Origin: Alphaproteobacteria bacterium
GTDB lineage: Bacteria > Pseudomonadota > Alphaproteobacteria > DSM-16000 > Inquilinaceae
Reading direction: 5' to 3'
Length of the DNA: 64,000 bases
NCBI GenBank assembly: GCA_028281925.1
Contig: JANQIX010000006.1
Location: 1-64,000, forward strand
The position numbers and the translations under genes were made by a program. The notes under the pieces are model-generated. The model had not been told where the DNA came from and ran no database searches. It saw only the letters and a list, made by a program, of their open reading frames with translations. Of the stretch, positions 44,659 through 51,985 are shown in pieces; positions within the stretch are counted from its first letter, which is position 1, and each line of letters starts with the position of its first letter.

Positions 44659-45417
44659 ATGGCGATCATGGCATCTGAAGATCAGCGCAAGCGCCTCTTG
44701 CGCCAGATGATCGACTCATTGGCGAAGTGGCAGACATACTATCCGTTGGCCGTCGTCGAGCCGCAGATCCTCGCCGCGGTCGCAGCGCTACCGCGCGCCG
44801 ACTTCGTGCCGCACAGCTACCGGCACTCGGCCTACGACGATGCGTCGCTGCCGATCGAATCAGGCCAGCGGATCACGCAGCCGTCGCTGGTGGCGTTGAT
44901 GACGCAACTGATGGCAACGCATCCGGGCGCCCGCGTGTTGGAGATCGGCGGCGGCTCAGGCTACCAGACCGCTGCGCTGAGCCGGCTTGTCGCGGCCGTC
45001 TATACGGTCGAGCAGGACGAGCTCTTGGCATGGACGGCTGTGGCGCGCCTGAAGGAAATGGGGTGTCGCAACGTGGCGTTGCGCTGGGGCGACGGCTCGG
45101 ACGGGTGGGCCCAGCACGCCCCCTATGACGCCATCGTGGTCACCGCTGCTTGTGAGTGGATACCCTCGACGCTTGTGAACCAGCTTAGCCCGGGCGGTCG
45201 ACTGGTCATGCCACTCTATGTCGAAGCGGCCGCACGGACCGTCGGACCGCCCGATGGCCGAGATCCGCCGCAATGGCTTGTTCGTGTCGAAAAGCTCCGG
45301 TCCGGCGGGTTGCGGGAAGATCCCGTGATGCCGGTCCGGTTCGTGCCGCTGGTCGCGGCGCCCCGAGTAGTACCCGATGGAACGATCGCCGCAAGCCGGC
45401 TGACGCGTGCCTCTTAG
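44659..45417 (+). CDS. pcm: Protein-L-isoaspartate O-methyltransferase
   Basis: 252 residues from the ATG at 44659 (ATG at 44668 is also possible; a TTG at 44596 adds a stretch without character). The enzyme methylates damaged isoaspartyl residues for repair. Motifs: a SLPIESGQRITQP substrate region, SAM motif VLEIGGGSGYQTAALS (usually GTGSG), VYTVEQDELL, and YDAIVVTAACEWIP. Intact. Convergent with the amidohydrolase gene. Confidence 0.87.
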   Translation: MAIMASEDQRKRLLRQMIDSLAKWQTYYPLAVVEPQILAAVAALPRADFVPHSYRHSAYDDASLPIESGQRITQPSLVALMTQLMATHPGARVLEIGGGSGYQTAALSRLVAAVYTVEQDELLAWTAVARLKEMGCRNVALRWGDGSDGWAQHAPYDAIVVTAACEWIPSTLVNQLSPGGRLVMPLYVEAAARTVGPPDGRDPPQWLVRVEKLRSGGLREDPVMPVRFVPLVAAPRVVPDGTIAASRLTRAS

Positions 45418-45441
45418 GCCCCTTTGAGTCCGCAGGCTGCG

Positions 45442-46275
45442 TCACGTCTCCGGCGCCGGAGAAAACCCGAACAGCGCCGCCGGCGTCCGCCACAACACGC
45501 GATGCCGGTCGTCCGCATCGGGCAGCCATCGGTCGACCAGCGCCAGCACATCGGCATAGGCCGGTCGCTTCTGAAGCTTGATGAAGGGCCAGTCGGACGC
45601 CCAGATTGCGTGCTCCGGCGTGAACGCGTCGAGCAGCGCGGCCACAATCCGGTCCATGTCCGGATGCGGATGGCCCTCGCGGCTGAACCGGAACGGCGCC
45701 GACAGTTTGATCGTCGCCTGTCCGGTGCGGCCGAACGCCAGGATCTCATCCAGCCCGGGCTGATCCAATGCAAGCCCTGCATCGGCACAGGCGAGATGGT
45801 CGATCACGACCGGCAGCCCGCTGTCCCGCAAGGCCGGGATGCGGGCCGCCAGTTCGGCCGGAGGACATTGCACCTGCAACAGCCAGCGGCGCGAGGCCAG
45901 GCGTCCGAAGAACGCCCTTACCTCCGGCGAAACCGCGCCGTCCGGGATCAACGCCGGTAGATCGACCCGCACGCCGACGATGCCGCCGGCCGCGAGACGA
46001 TCCAGCGACTCCTGCGAGATACCGGGATCGACCACCGCGATCCCGCGGTTGCGGCCGCCCGATCGTCCGATCGCGTCCAGAACGGCGACATTGTCCGTTC
46101 CATAGCCGCTGGGCTGGACGATCACAGCATGGGTGATGCCGCCATCCGCAAGAACGCGCGCCAGATCGTCGGCGGTGCCGCTCTCATGCGGCAGCGGCCG
46201 GTATCCGGGCCCATCGGGATAGGGGAACCGGTCCGGTTCGAATACATGCACATGCGTGTCAACGCCCAAACCCAT
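45442..46275 (-). CDS. TIM-barrel amidohydrolase (LigI-like)
   Basis: 277 residues. The opening VDTHVHVFEPDRFPY gives the first metal-site His pair; later HLACAD and ASDWPFI supply His and Asp. These are the features of the amidohydrolase_2 group with 2-pyrone-4,6-dicarboxylate lactonase (LigI). GGAGGCGAAG precedes the start. The acyl-CoA ligase gene ends 18 bases upstream, so both form an operon, probably in breakdown of an aromatic or related acid. Exact substrate unknown. Confidence 0.87.
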   Translation of the reverse strand: MGLGVDTHVHVFEPDRFPYPDGPGYRPLPHESGTADDLARVLADGGITHAVIVQPSGYGTDNVAVLDAIGRSGGRNRGIAVVDPGISQESLDRLAAGGIVGVRVDLPALIPDGAVSPEVRAFFGRLASRRWLLQVQCPPAELAARIPALRDSGLPVVIDHLACADAGLALDQPGLDEILAFGRTGQATIKLSAPFRFSREGHPHPDMDRIVAALLDAFTPEHAIWASDWPFIKLQKRPAYADVLALVDRWLPDADDRHRVLWRTPAALFGFSPAPET

Positions 46276-46293
46276 GGGCTTCGCCTCCGTCGG

Positions 46294-47922
46294 TCAGTCC
46301 AACGCGCGTACCCAGTCTCTCAGCACATGCTTCTGGACCTTGCCGGTGGAGGTCTTGGGCAGGTCGCGGAACACGACGGTTCTCGGGCATTTGAAACGGG
46401 CCAGGTTCTCGCGGCAGAACGCGATCATTTCCTCCTCCGTCGCCTCCGCCCCCGGCTTCAGCACGACGAAGGCGCACGGCGTCTCCCCCCATTTGTCGTC
46501 CGGGCGTGCCACCACCGCGGCCTCGAGCACGGAGGGATGGCCGTAGAGCACGCTTTCCACCTCAATGGTCGAGATGTTCTCGCCGCCGGAGATGATGATG
46601 TCCTTCGACCGGTCCTTAAGCTCGATATAGCCGTCCGGATGGGTGACACCGAGATCGCCGGTGTGGAACCAGCCGCCTGCGAACGCCTTCTCGGTCGACG
46701 CAGGGTTCTTCAGATAGCCCTTCATGGTGATGTTGCCGCGCATCATCACCTCGCCGATCGTCTCGCCGTCATGCGGGACGGGTTCCAGCGTATCCGTGTC
46801 GGCCACCATCAGGCCTTCCTGCACCACATAGGGCACGCCCTGGCGGGACTTCAGCCGAGCCTGCTCTTCCAGCGGCAAGTCATCCCATGCCGAATGCCAG
46901 GCGCAGACCGTTGCGGGCCCATAGACTTCCGTCAGACCGTAGGTGTGGGTAATGCGGAAGCCGAGCCTGGCCATGCCCTCCAGCACGGCTGCCGGCGGGG
47001 CCGACGCTGCCGTCATCATCTCCACCTTCTGCGAAAAATCGCGGCGGTCCCCGTCCGGCGCATTCAGCAGCATGTTCATGACGATGGGCGCGCCGCAGAG
47101 ATGGGTCACACGGTGGTCGGCGATGGCGTCGAAGATCGGCTTGGCCGCCACCTGGCGCAGGCAGACATGGGTGCCCGCCATGGCCGTGATCGTCCAGGGG
47201 AAGCACCAGCCGTTGCAGTGGAACATCGGCAGCGTCCACAGATAGACCGGATGGTGCGGCAGCGACCAAGTCAGCACGTTGCCGACGGCATTCATCCAAG
47301 CGCCGCGGTGGCTGTAGACGACACCCTTGGGGTCACCCGTCGTGCCCGAGGTGTAGTTGAGCGCCAGCGATTGCCATTCATCGTCCGGCAGGGTCCAAGC
47401 GAAATCCTCGTTGCCCTCGGCCAGCAGCTCTTCATAGGTCATTGCACCGACGCGGACGTCCCGCGGCCCCTCGGGATCGTCGATGTCCACGACCAGCGGC
47501 TTCTCGTCCATCTGGTCGAGCGCCGCCTTCGCAACGGCGGCAAACTCGGCATCGACCAGAAACACCTTGGCGCCGCCATGCCCCAGCATGAAGGCGACGG
47601 CCGAAGCATCGAGGCGGATGTTGAGCGCGTTCAGCACGCCGCCGGTCGCCGGCACGCCGTAGGTCGCTTCGAACGCCGCCGGAATGTTGGGGGCCAGCAC
47701 GGCGACGGCATCCCCGATGCCGATCCCCCTTGCAGCGAGTGCCGAGGCCAGGCGCTTGCAGCGCCGATAGGTCTCCGCCCAAGTGCGGCGGACACTGCCG
47801 TGAATCACGGCCGGATGCTCAGGGAACACCGCCGCACTGCGCGGCAGGAACGACAAAGGCGACAGCGGCACGTAGTTGGCTGGATTGCGGTCCAGGTCGG
47901 TCTCGTACGGGTTGCCGGTCAT
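46294..47922 (-). CDS. Acyl-CoA synthetase (AMP-binding, DmdB-like)
   Basis: 542 residues. P-loop LNYTSGTTGDPKGVVYSHRG near residue 185, then MFHCNGWCFPWT, a motif of the short/medium-chain and DmdB-type ligases, ITHTYGLTEVYGPATVC, GWFHTGDLGVTHPDGYIELKDRSKD and the C-terminal TSTGKVQK with the catalytic Lys. It activates a carboxylic acid to its CoA thioester. DmdB activates 3-methylmercaptopropionate, but the family is broad, so the acid is not assigned. Operon with the amidohydrolase gene. Confidence 0.88.
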   Translation of the reverse strand: MTGNPYETDLDRNPANYVPLSPLSFLPRSAAVFPEHPAVIHGSVRRTWAETYRRCKRLASALAARGIGIGDAVAVLAPNIPAAFEATYGVPATGGVLNALNIRLDASAVAFMLGHGGAKVFLVDAEFAAVAKAALDQMDEKPLVVDIDDPEGPRDVRVGAMTYEELLAEGNEDFAWTLPDDEWQSLALNYTSGTTGDPKGVVYSHRGAWMNAVGNVLTWSLPHHPVYLWTLPMFHCNGWCFPWTITAMAGTHVCLRQVAAKPIFDAIADHRVTHLCGAPIVMNMLLNAPDGDRRDFSQKVEMMTAASAPPAAVLEGMARLGFRITHTYGLTEVYGPATVCAWHSAWDDLPLEEQARLKSRQGVPYVVQEGLMVADTDTLEPVPHDGETIGEVMMRGNITMKGYLKNPASTEKAFAGGWFHTGDLGVTHPDGYIELKDRSKDIIISGGENISTIEVESVLYGHPSVLEAAVVARPDDKWGETPCAFVVLKPGAEATEEEMIAFCRENLARFKCPRTVVFRDLPKTSTGKVQKHVLRDWVRALD

Positions 47923-48247
47923 GGACGTCGACTCTCCCCTTGGCGTGCTGTGTGCATCTGATACGACCGGCTATCGCAAAGGGGCAGCAGCATCAACACC
48001 GGCCGTACCAACGAATGCAGAATTGACGCTCCTGCTTCTGCGTCATAGGCAAGTCGTGTCGCAGCAGGATTTGTGGTACTGGCCAAATCCGGATGCCATA
48101 CTAATCTATAAGATAGCTAACGAATGTTGGGATCAGGCAACGCCGACGATTGGCGCGATGCCAGCTTGACCGGATCGGGTCGGTCGTTTGGGGGAGATCG
48201 CCTTTGCAGACAACATCCAACAACGGCGGGCGGCGCCATTGCAGGAC
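47923..48247. other. Divergent intergenic region upstream of the B12-sensor gene
   Basis: 325 bases. A TTGACG hexamer lies at 48023 and an A/T-rich stretch with TATAAG at 48107; the exact promoter cannot be fixed. GGGGGAG at 48190 is not at useful distance from an in-frame ATG. This region should contain the operator of the regulator pair if it controls itself. No gene seen. Confidence 0.4.
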
Positions 48248-49303
48248 ATGAAGCACGACGATGGCGCGGTAGAGGCCGTTCTTGCGCTGCACCGGTCGAT
48301 GGAAGATGCCGCCGCATGGGTGCCGGAGGATCTTCGGCAGCGCCTTGCGGCCTTGCCCCAGCTTCCCGGGGCTTCCAGCCGCTTTCCGTCGCTGCAGGAC
48401 CTGCGCCATCAGATCACGTTTCTGGCCAGCGCAATCGAGACCGGGCACCCGGAATACTTCACGCGGTATGTCGAGTGGTATGCCGAGTATCTTAGGCAGC
48501 GCAACCTGCCATTGCAGGTCTTGCGCGAGAGCCTTTCGCGGCTGGAGATGTTCTACCAGTCTCGGCTCGACCCTGCGGCTCTGGCGCATGTGGTGCCGGT
48601 ACTGCAGCACGGGCAAGAGATCATCCGCCAGTTGCTCGAAGTCCCGGCGGAGCCGGAGGGTGCGCCCCTGCCGGCGGACCCTACGGACTTGGTCACGCTT
48701 GTGGAAACCCTGCTGGCCGGCGATGCGCCGGGGGCGCTCCGCATCGCTTCGCGGTGCGAACCGGCGCAGGAAGGATACGTCTCCGTCGCCACGCAGCTGT
48801 TCCAACCGGCGCTCTATCGGGTTGGTGACCTGTGGCAGAGGAACCGCATCACGGTGGCCGACGAACATGTGGCCACGGCAGCCAGCCAGACTGCACTGGC
48901 CGAGATGTACGACCAGTCTCGGCCGAAGCCGCAGAACGGCCGACGCGCCGTGATCGCATGCGTCGCCAGCAACCACCACGCCGTGGGCGCCCGCGTGGTC
49001 GCCGACGCCTATACCTTGAACGGATGGGACGTGGACTTCGCCGGCGGCGACGTTTCGCCCGCCCGCATGCTGGCGCGGGTGGAGGATCACAGGCCGGATT
49101 TCGTCGGCCTGTCCGCGTCGCTGCCCCACCACATTCCGGCCCTGCGGGCAACCATAATGGCCCTGCGCGGAGAGTATGGCGCCAAGTGTCCCGCAATCGT
49201 TGTCGGCGGGCTTGCCACGAACCAGATAAGCGGTATCTGGCGGTGGACCGGCGCCGACGACTGGTTTCAGGACGCCGAGGCCGCGATACGCGACGGATCG
49301 TGA
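48248..49303 (+). CDS. Cobalamin-binding sensor protein (CarH/AerR-type domains, no DNA-binding domain)
   Basis: 351 residues from the ATG at 48248; a TTG at 48188 is the alternative. Residues about 30-130 are helical and unfamiliar. Residues 145-215 form a B12-binding_2 four-helix bundle with W196 and the pair E206-H207: nine residues separate Trp from Glu, giving the Wx9EH motif that caps adenosylcobalamin in CarH-type light sensors. The Rossmann-like B12-binding domain (about 232-345) has N242-x-H244-x-x-G247 in place of the usual D/E-x-H-x-x-G, keeping the His that ligates cobalt, and VVGGLA later. There is no HTH, unlike CarH, which is a MerR fusion. The next gene starts 2 bases after the stop and carries an HTH, so the two probably form a split sensor-effector pair, as AerR/CrtJ and PpaA/PpsR do. 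Light or B12 sensing is inferred. Confidence 0.85.
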   Translation: MKHDDGAVEAVLALHRSMEDAAAWVPEDLRQRLAALPQLPGASSRFPSLQDLRHQITFLASAIETGHPEYFTRYVEWYAEYLRQRNLPLQVLRESLSRLEMFYQSRLDPAALAHVVPVLQHGQEIIRQLLEVPAEPEGAPLPADPTDLVTLVETLLAGDAPGALRIASRCEPAQEGYVSVATQLFQPALYRVGDLWQRNRITVADEHVATAASQTALAEMYDQSRPKPQNGRRAVIACVASNHHAVGARVVADAYTLNGWDVDFAGGDVSPARMLARVEDHRPDFVGLSASLPHHIPALRATIMALRGEYGAKCPAIVVGGLATNQISGIWRWTGADDWFQDAEAAIRDGS

Positions 49304-49305
49304 GC

Positions 49306-49947
49306 ATGCCCGCTGCAACGCAGAAGGCGGCCGCAGAGAGCAGCAGCGTCATACCGTGGTGGCTCGACGGCATGTCAGCCGTGGCCTGCGCCGTCATCCG
49401 GCGCGACGGCACGCTGCTTGAGGCCAATCGGGGGTTCCACACCGCGGTTGCCGGACCCCACGACGATCCCCAAGTCCGCGATGCCTTTCTGAACCCTGCG
49501 TTCGACCAGCTCGCGGGGCGGAGCAGCCGGGTGCCCGGCGATGCGATCTACACCGGTATCCTCAATCTCGGCAGCGCCGATGGGACGACCGTGTCGCTAC
49601 GCGGATCGGTCTTTGATTTCGGCGGCTGCCTTCTGGTCGTCGCAGAGCATGACGTTGCGGGCATCACGCGGGCCATCGACAGGCTGACGCTGCTGAACGA
49701 GCAATTGGTGCAAGCCCGGCGCGGAGCCGTCGTGCGGCAGGTGGAGCGCGGCGACAGTAAGCTGACGCCGCGTGAGATGGATGTGCTGGAAAGACTCGTT
49801 ACGGGCGGATCGAACAAACAGATCGCGGGCGATCTCGGCATCAGCCCGCGCACCGTGGAGGTGCACCGCGCCCGCGTGATGGCGAAGATGAAGGTCAAGA
49901 ACGTGGTGGAACTCTTGCAGGCGGTCGCCGGTTGGCCCTTGCCTTGA
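49306..49947 (+). CDS. PAS-LuxR transcriptional regulator, partner of the B12 sensor
   Basis: 213 residues. Residues about 18-115 look PAS-like (AVACAVIRRDGTLLEANRGF, ending SVFDFGGCLLVVAEHD). Residues about 120-145 are a helical linker. The LuxR-type HTH (152-206) reads LTPREMDVLERLVTGGSNKQ, then LGISPRTVEVHRARVMAKM, so it should bind DNA. There is no receiver domain and no acyl-homoserine-lactone site. The start overlaps nothing and lies 2 bases after the B12-sensor stop, which implies translational coupling. A decayed phosphatase tail follows at 49946. Confidence 0.85.
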   Translation: MPAATQKAAAESSSVIPWWLDGMSAVACAVIRRDGTLLEANRGFHTAVAGPHDDPQVRDAFLNPAFDQLAGRSSRVPGDAIYTGILNLGSADGTTVSLRGSVFDFGGCLLVVAEHDVAGITRAIDRLTLLNEQLVQARRGAVVRQVERGDSKLTPREMDVLERLVTGGSNKQIAGDLGISPRTVEVHRARVMAKMKVKNVVELLQAVAGWPLP

Positions 49948-50179
49948 TCGCATCGGCGCGGGCACCCTGGATTGGCTATCGCGTGAGAAGATCGAGGCGC
50001 CGCAACCGGGAAATCAGCTGATGCATATGCTGGAAGGCATCTACATAGACGTCACGCACACGGACATCCTGGAGCGCTATGGATCGGTCGCAGCCTATCT
50101 GCGCGATGGCCTGGGCCTGACGGAGGACGAGCTGGCCGTGCTGAAGGACGTCGTGATGGTGGACGACGAGGCGGGATAA
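49946..50179 (+). pseudogene. C-terminal remnant of a tyrosine-phosphatase-like gene
   Basis: The frame from the end of the LuxR gene to the TAA at 50177-50179 reads, from about residue 25 on, MLEGIYIDVTHTDILERYGS and then VAAYLRDGLGLTEDELAVLK. This resembles the C-terminal tail of the Y_phosphatase3 (PtpA/LipA-like) tyrosine phosphatase family (pattern E-I-x-x-x-Y-G-S-v-x-x-Y-L-R-D-G-L-G-L). The catalytic HCxxGKDRT loop and everything before it are missing, and no ribosome site precedes the ATG at 50021. I take it as a remnant cut by the regulator gene before it. The match is pattern-based. Confidence 0.55.
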
Positions 50180-50314
50180 GCGATGGCGGAGCGAGCCGGG
50201 ACGTGCGGGCGTCTTTCACGGTCTAGGTATCTGAGCGCAACGAAACCTCGAGTAGCATGGGAAAGTCTAATCGGCACGAAGCCAGCGTGCTAATCGAACC
50301 TCCCAGATATTCCG

Positions 50315-50539
50315 CTACGGCTTTCGATGGTATGCGTCCAACTTGTCCAGCAGGGCCAGACCGGTTTGCCGATCCCCGCGCGCAGCCCTTGCCAGAAACC
50401 GCACTTCGGTATCGGATTCCGCCAACGCCCTCGCCGAGAACTCCTCGAACATCTTGTTGAGGCTCGTACCGCGCCGCGCTGCCAAAGCCTTGAGACGCTC
50501 GTGCTGATCGTTAGGCAGACGGATGGTCAATGTCGCCAT
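50315..50539 (-). CDS. Ribbon-helix-helix antitoxin
   Basis: 74 residues from the ATG at 50539; AAGGGG lies 6-7 bases upstream inside the end of the toxin gene. The first 45 residues are an Arc/HicB-type RHH (ATLTIRLPNDQHERLKALA, then TSLNKMFEEFSARAL); the tail (ALLDKLDAYHRKP) should bind the toxin. The gene follows the toxin, with 2 bases between stop and start, so it is translated with it; this order is the reverse of most toxin-antitoxin pairs. Confidence 0.82.
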   Translation of the reverse strand: MATLTIRLPNDQHERLKALAARRGTSLNKMFEEFSARALAESDTEVRFLARAARGDRQTGLALLDKLDAYHRKP

Positions 50540-50541
50540 TT

Positions 50542-50967
50542 TCAACCCCTTCTCGCTAGGAACTCCGTCGCTGTGACGATCTGCAATCGGGGGAACAGCA
50601 GTTCACCCGATTCCAGGTCGGCCTTGTTTCCAGTAACGATCCACCCGGCATTTCCGGCAAGCGCCAATTCGACCAAATGATTGTCAGCCTCATCCTGTAG
50701 GTTAGGCCGCCATAGATAGTAGATCGGGACCCACCGGCAAACGCTCAGATACGCGTCCAGCAATTGCCACCTTTCTGTCTCCGACAGCGGCGCCCGCCGG
50801 AACAACGCCTCTCGCGACAGGACACCTTCATGCTCAACGAGAAGGGCGTTTCCCATCAACGGCAGCACCTGACCCTCAAGGCAGAGACGCAGAACCTGTC
50901 TTGGCGCGGTATCACCCTTCATCACTGCAGAGACAAAGGTGCTCGTATCGATTACCGCAGTATCCAT
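50542..50967 (-). CDS. PIN-domain toxin
   Basis: 141 residues from the ATG at 50967 (an ATG at 50985 adds six residues). PIN nucleases of the COG1569 type cleave RNA. Acidic metal residues are seen: Asp in VIDTSTFVSAV, then NLQDEADNHLVELAL, and IVTGNKADL, the usual four-acid layout. The gene precedes its RHH antitoxin. The upstream region overlaps no other gene; autoregulation by the RHH is expected by family. Confidence 0.85.
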   Translation of the reverse strand: MDTAVIDTSTFVSAVMKGDTAPRQVLRLCLEGQVLPLMGNALLVEHEGVLSREALFRRAPLSETERWQLLDAYLSVCRWVPIYYLWRPNLQDEADNHLVELALAGNAGWIVTGNKADLESGELLFPRLQIVTATEFLARRG

Positions 50968-51046
50968 GGGGGCATGATGGCACATATGCTGTCATTGCAG
51001 CAATCAGCGTACCTGTCGTACATCACTGTCGCCGAAATCGAGTACC

Positions 51047-51922
51047 TTACGCAGCGGCCTTGGCGAGCCTGTCGGCCGCGGCGTAGTAGCTGGCCGGAAA
51101 CTGCTGGATGACCGCACCGTCCAGGGTGGCGCCGCCGTGTTCGCGCGGCATGCGTTCCAGGCCGCGGTCGATCAGGTCGGCGCGGCGCTCTCGCACGGTG
51201 CGCCCCTCGGCTATCGACCAAAGCGGATTGTGCTGCCAACGGCCCCATTGCTTGAACCAGACCGGCGCGCCCGTGCCCCGCGCGCCGGCGATCGCCTGGC
51301 GCACCCAGTCCGCTTGAACCGGCCTGGCCCCTGAGCCGCTCTCGCCGCCGATCAGCACCCAGTCGATGCCCGTCAGATCCAGCCGGTTCACGGGCCCGAT
51401 CAGCGGCTCGCAGTTGACATAGGCCGTGAACTCGCCGACGGCCGCCTTCAAGCGCCGCAGCGCGTCGATGCGGCCGCGGACGCGATTGTCCTCCACACTC
51501 ACGCCCAGCCAGACATTGGCCGGCACGCCCGAACCGCCCCACCGCGCCAGCCCGTAGGCCAGCATCCGGTCCGGCCGCTTGGTGAGGATCTGGAAGATCG
51601 CGTCCGGACGGCTGGCTATGGCCTCGAAGACACGGTCCAGGAAGGCGTCCGTAATGCCGCGATGCCAGAGATCGCTCATGGAGTTGACGAAGACCAGGCG
51701 CGGATAGAGACGCCCATCACGCTCGATCGGCTTGAAGCGCTTCACCTGGGTCAGACGCTCAGGATGCAGCGTCAAGTCGAACCCGCCGAAGAAGCGCCGC
51801 GCGATGGCCTCGGCATAGCAGCGATCGCAGCCCGGCGAGACCTTGGTGCAGCCGACCGTGGGATTCCACGTGGAGTCGGCGCAGGAGATCTGGGTGCTGA
51901 AAACGGTCATTGGGCCCAGCAT
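51047..51922 (-). CDS. DUF5131 family protein (phage Gp37/Gp68-like, radical-SAM-like cysteines)
   Basis: 291 residues; an ATG at 51910 is a second start option, and neither has a ribosome site. The N-terminal NPTVGCTKVSPGCDRCYAEA carries the family cysteine cluster, spaced like the SplB/radical-SAM iron-sulfur site. FVNSMSDLWHRG, ILTKRPDRM, WLGVSVED and VLIGGESGSGARP are all conserved family blocks. The reaction is unknown. In phage and defense loci it often travels with a three-cysteine partner (TcmP); none is here. It lies beside the toxin-antitoxin pair and after the torA terminator. Confidence 0.85.
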   Translation of the reverse strand: MLGPMTVFSTQISCADSTWNPTVGCTKVSPGCDRCYAEAIARRFFGGFDLTLHPERLTQVKRFKPIERDGRLYPRLVFVNSMSDLWHRGITDAFLDRVFEAIASRPDAIFQILTKRPDRMLAYGLARWGGSGVPANVWLGVSVEDNRVRGRIDALRRLKAAVGEFTAYVNCEPLIGPVNRLDLTGIDWVLIGGESGSGARPVQADWVRQAIAGARGTGAPVWFKQWGRWQHNPLWSIAEGRTVRERRADLIDRGLERMPREHGGATLDGAVIQQFPASYYAAADRLAKAAA

Positions 51923-51930
51923 AAAGCAAG

Positions 51931-51955
51931 GGAGGGCGCAGGTGATGCGCCCTCC
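51931..51955 (-). terminator. Terminator after torA
   Basis: Perfect 10-base arms (GGAGGGCGCA and TGCGCCCTCC) with a 5-base loop, 31 bases after the minus-strand torA stop; read on that strand it is followed by a weak T-rich tail (CTTGCTTTATG). It also sits just before the DUF5131 start, so it isolates that gene from tor readthrough. Confidence 0.65.
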
Positions 51956-51985
51956 CCCAAAATCCTCCGAAGAGGATGGTGACGA

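Noticed and set aside
46129..47961. 610-codon plus-strand frame opposite the acyl-CoA ligase
   Set aside because: Antisense to a ligase with all adenylation motifs.
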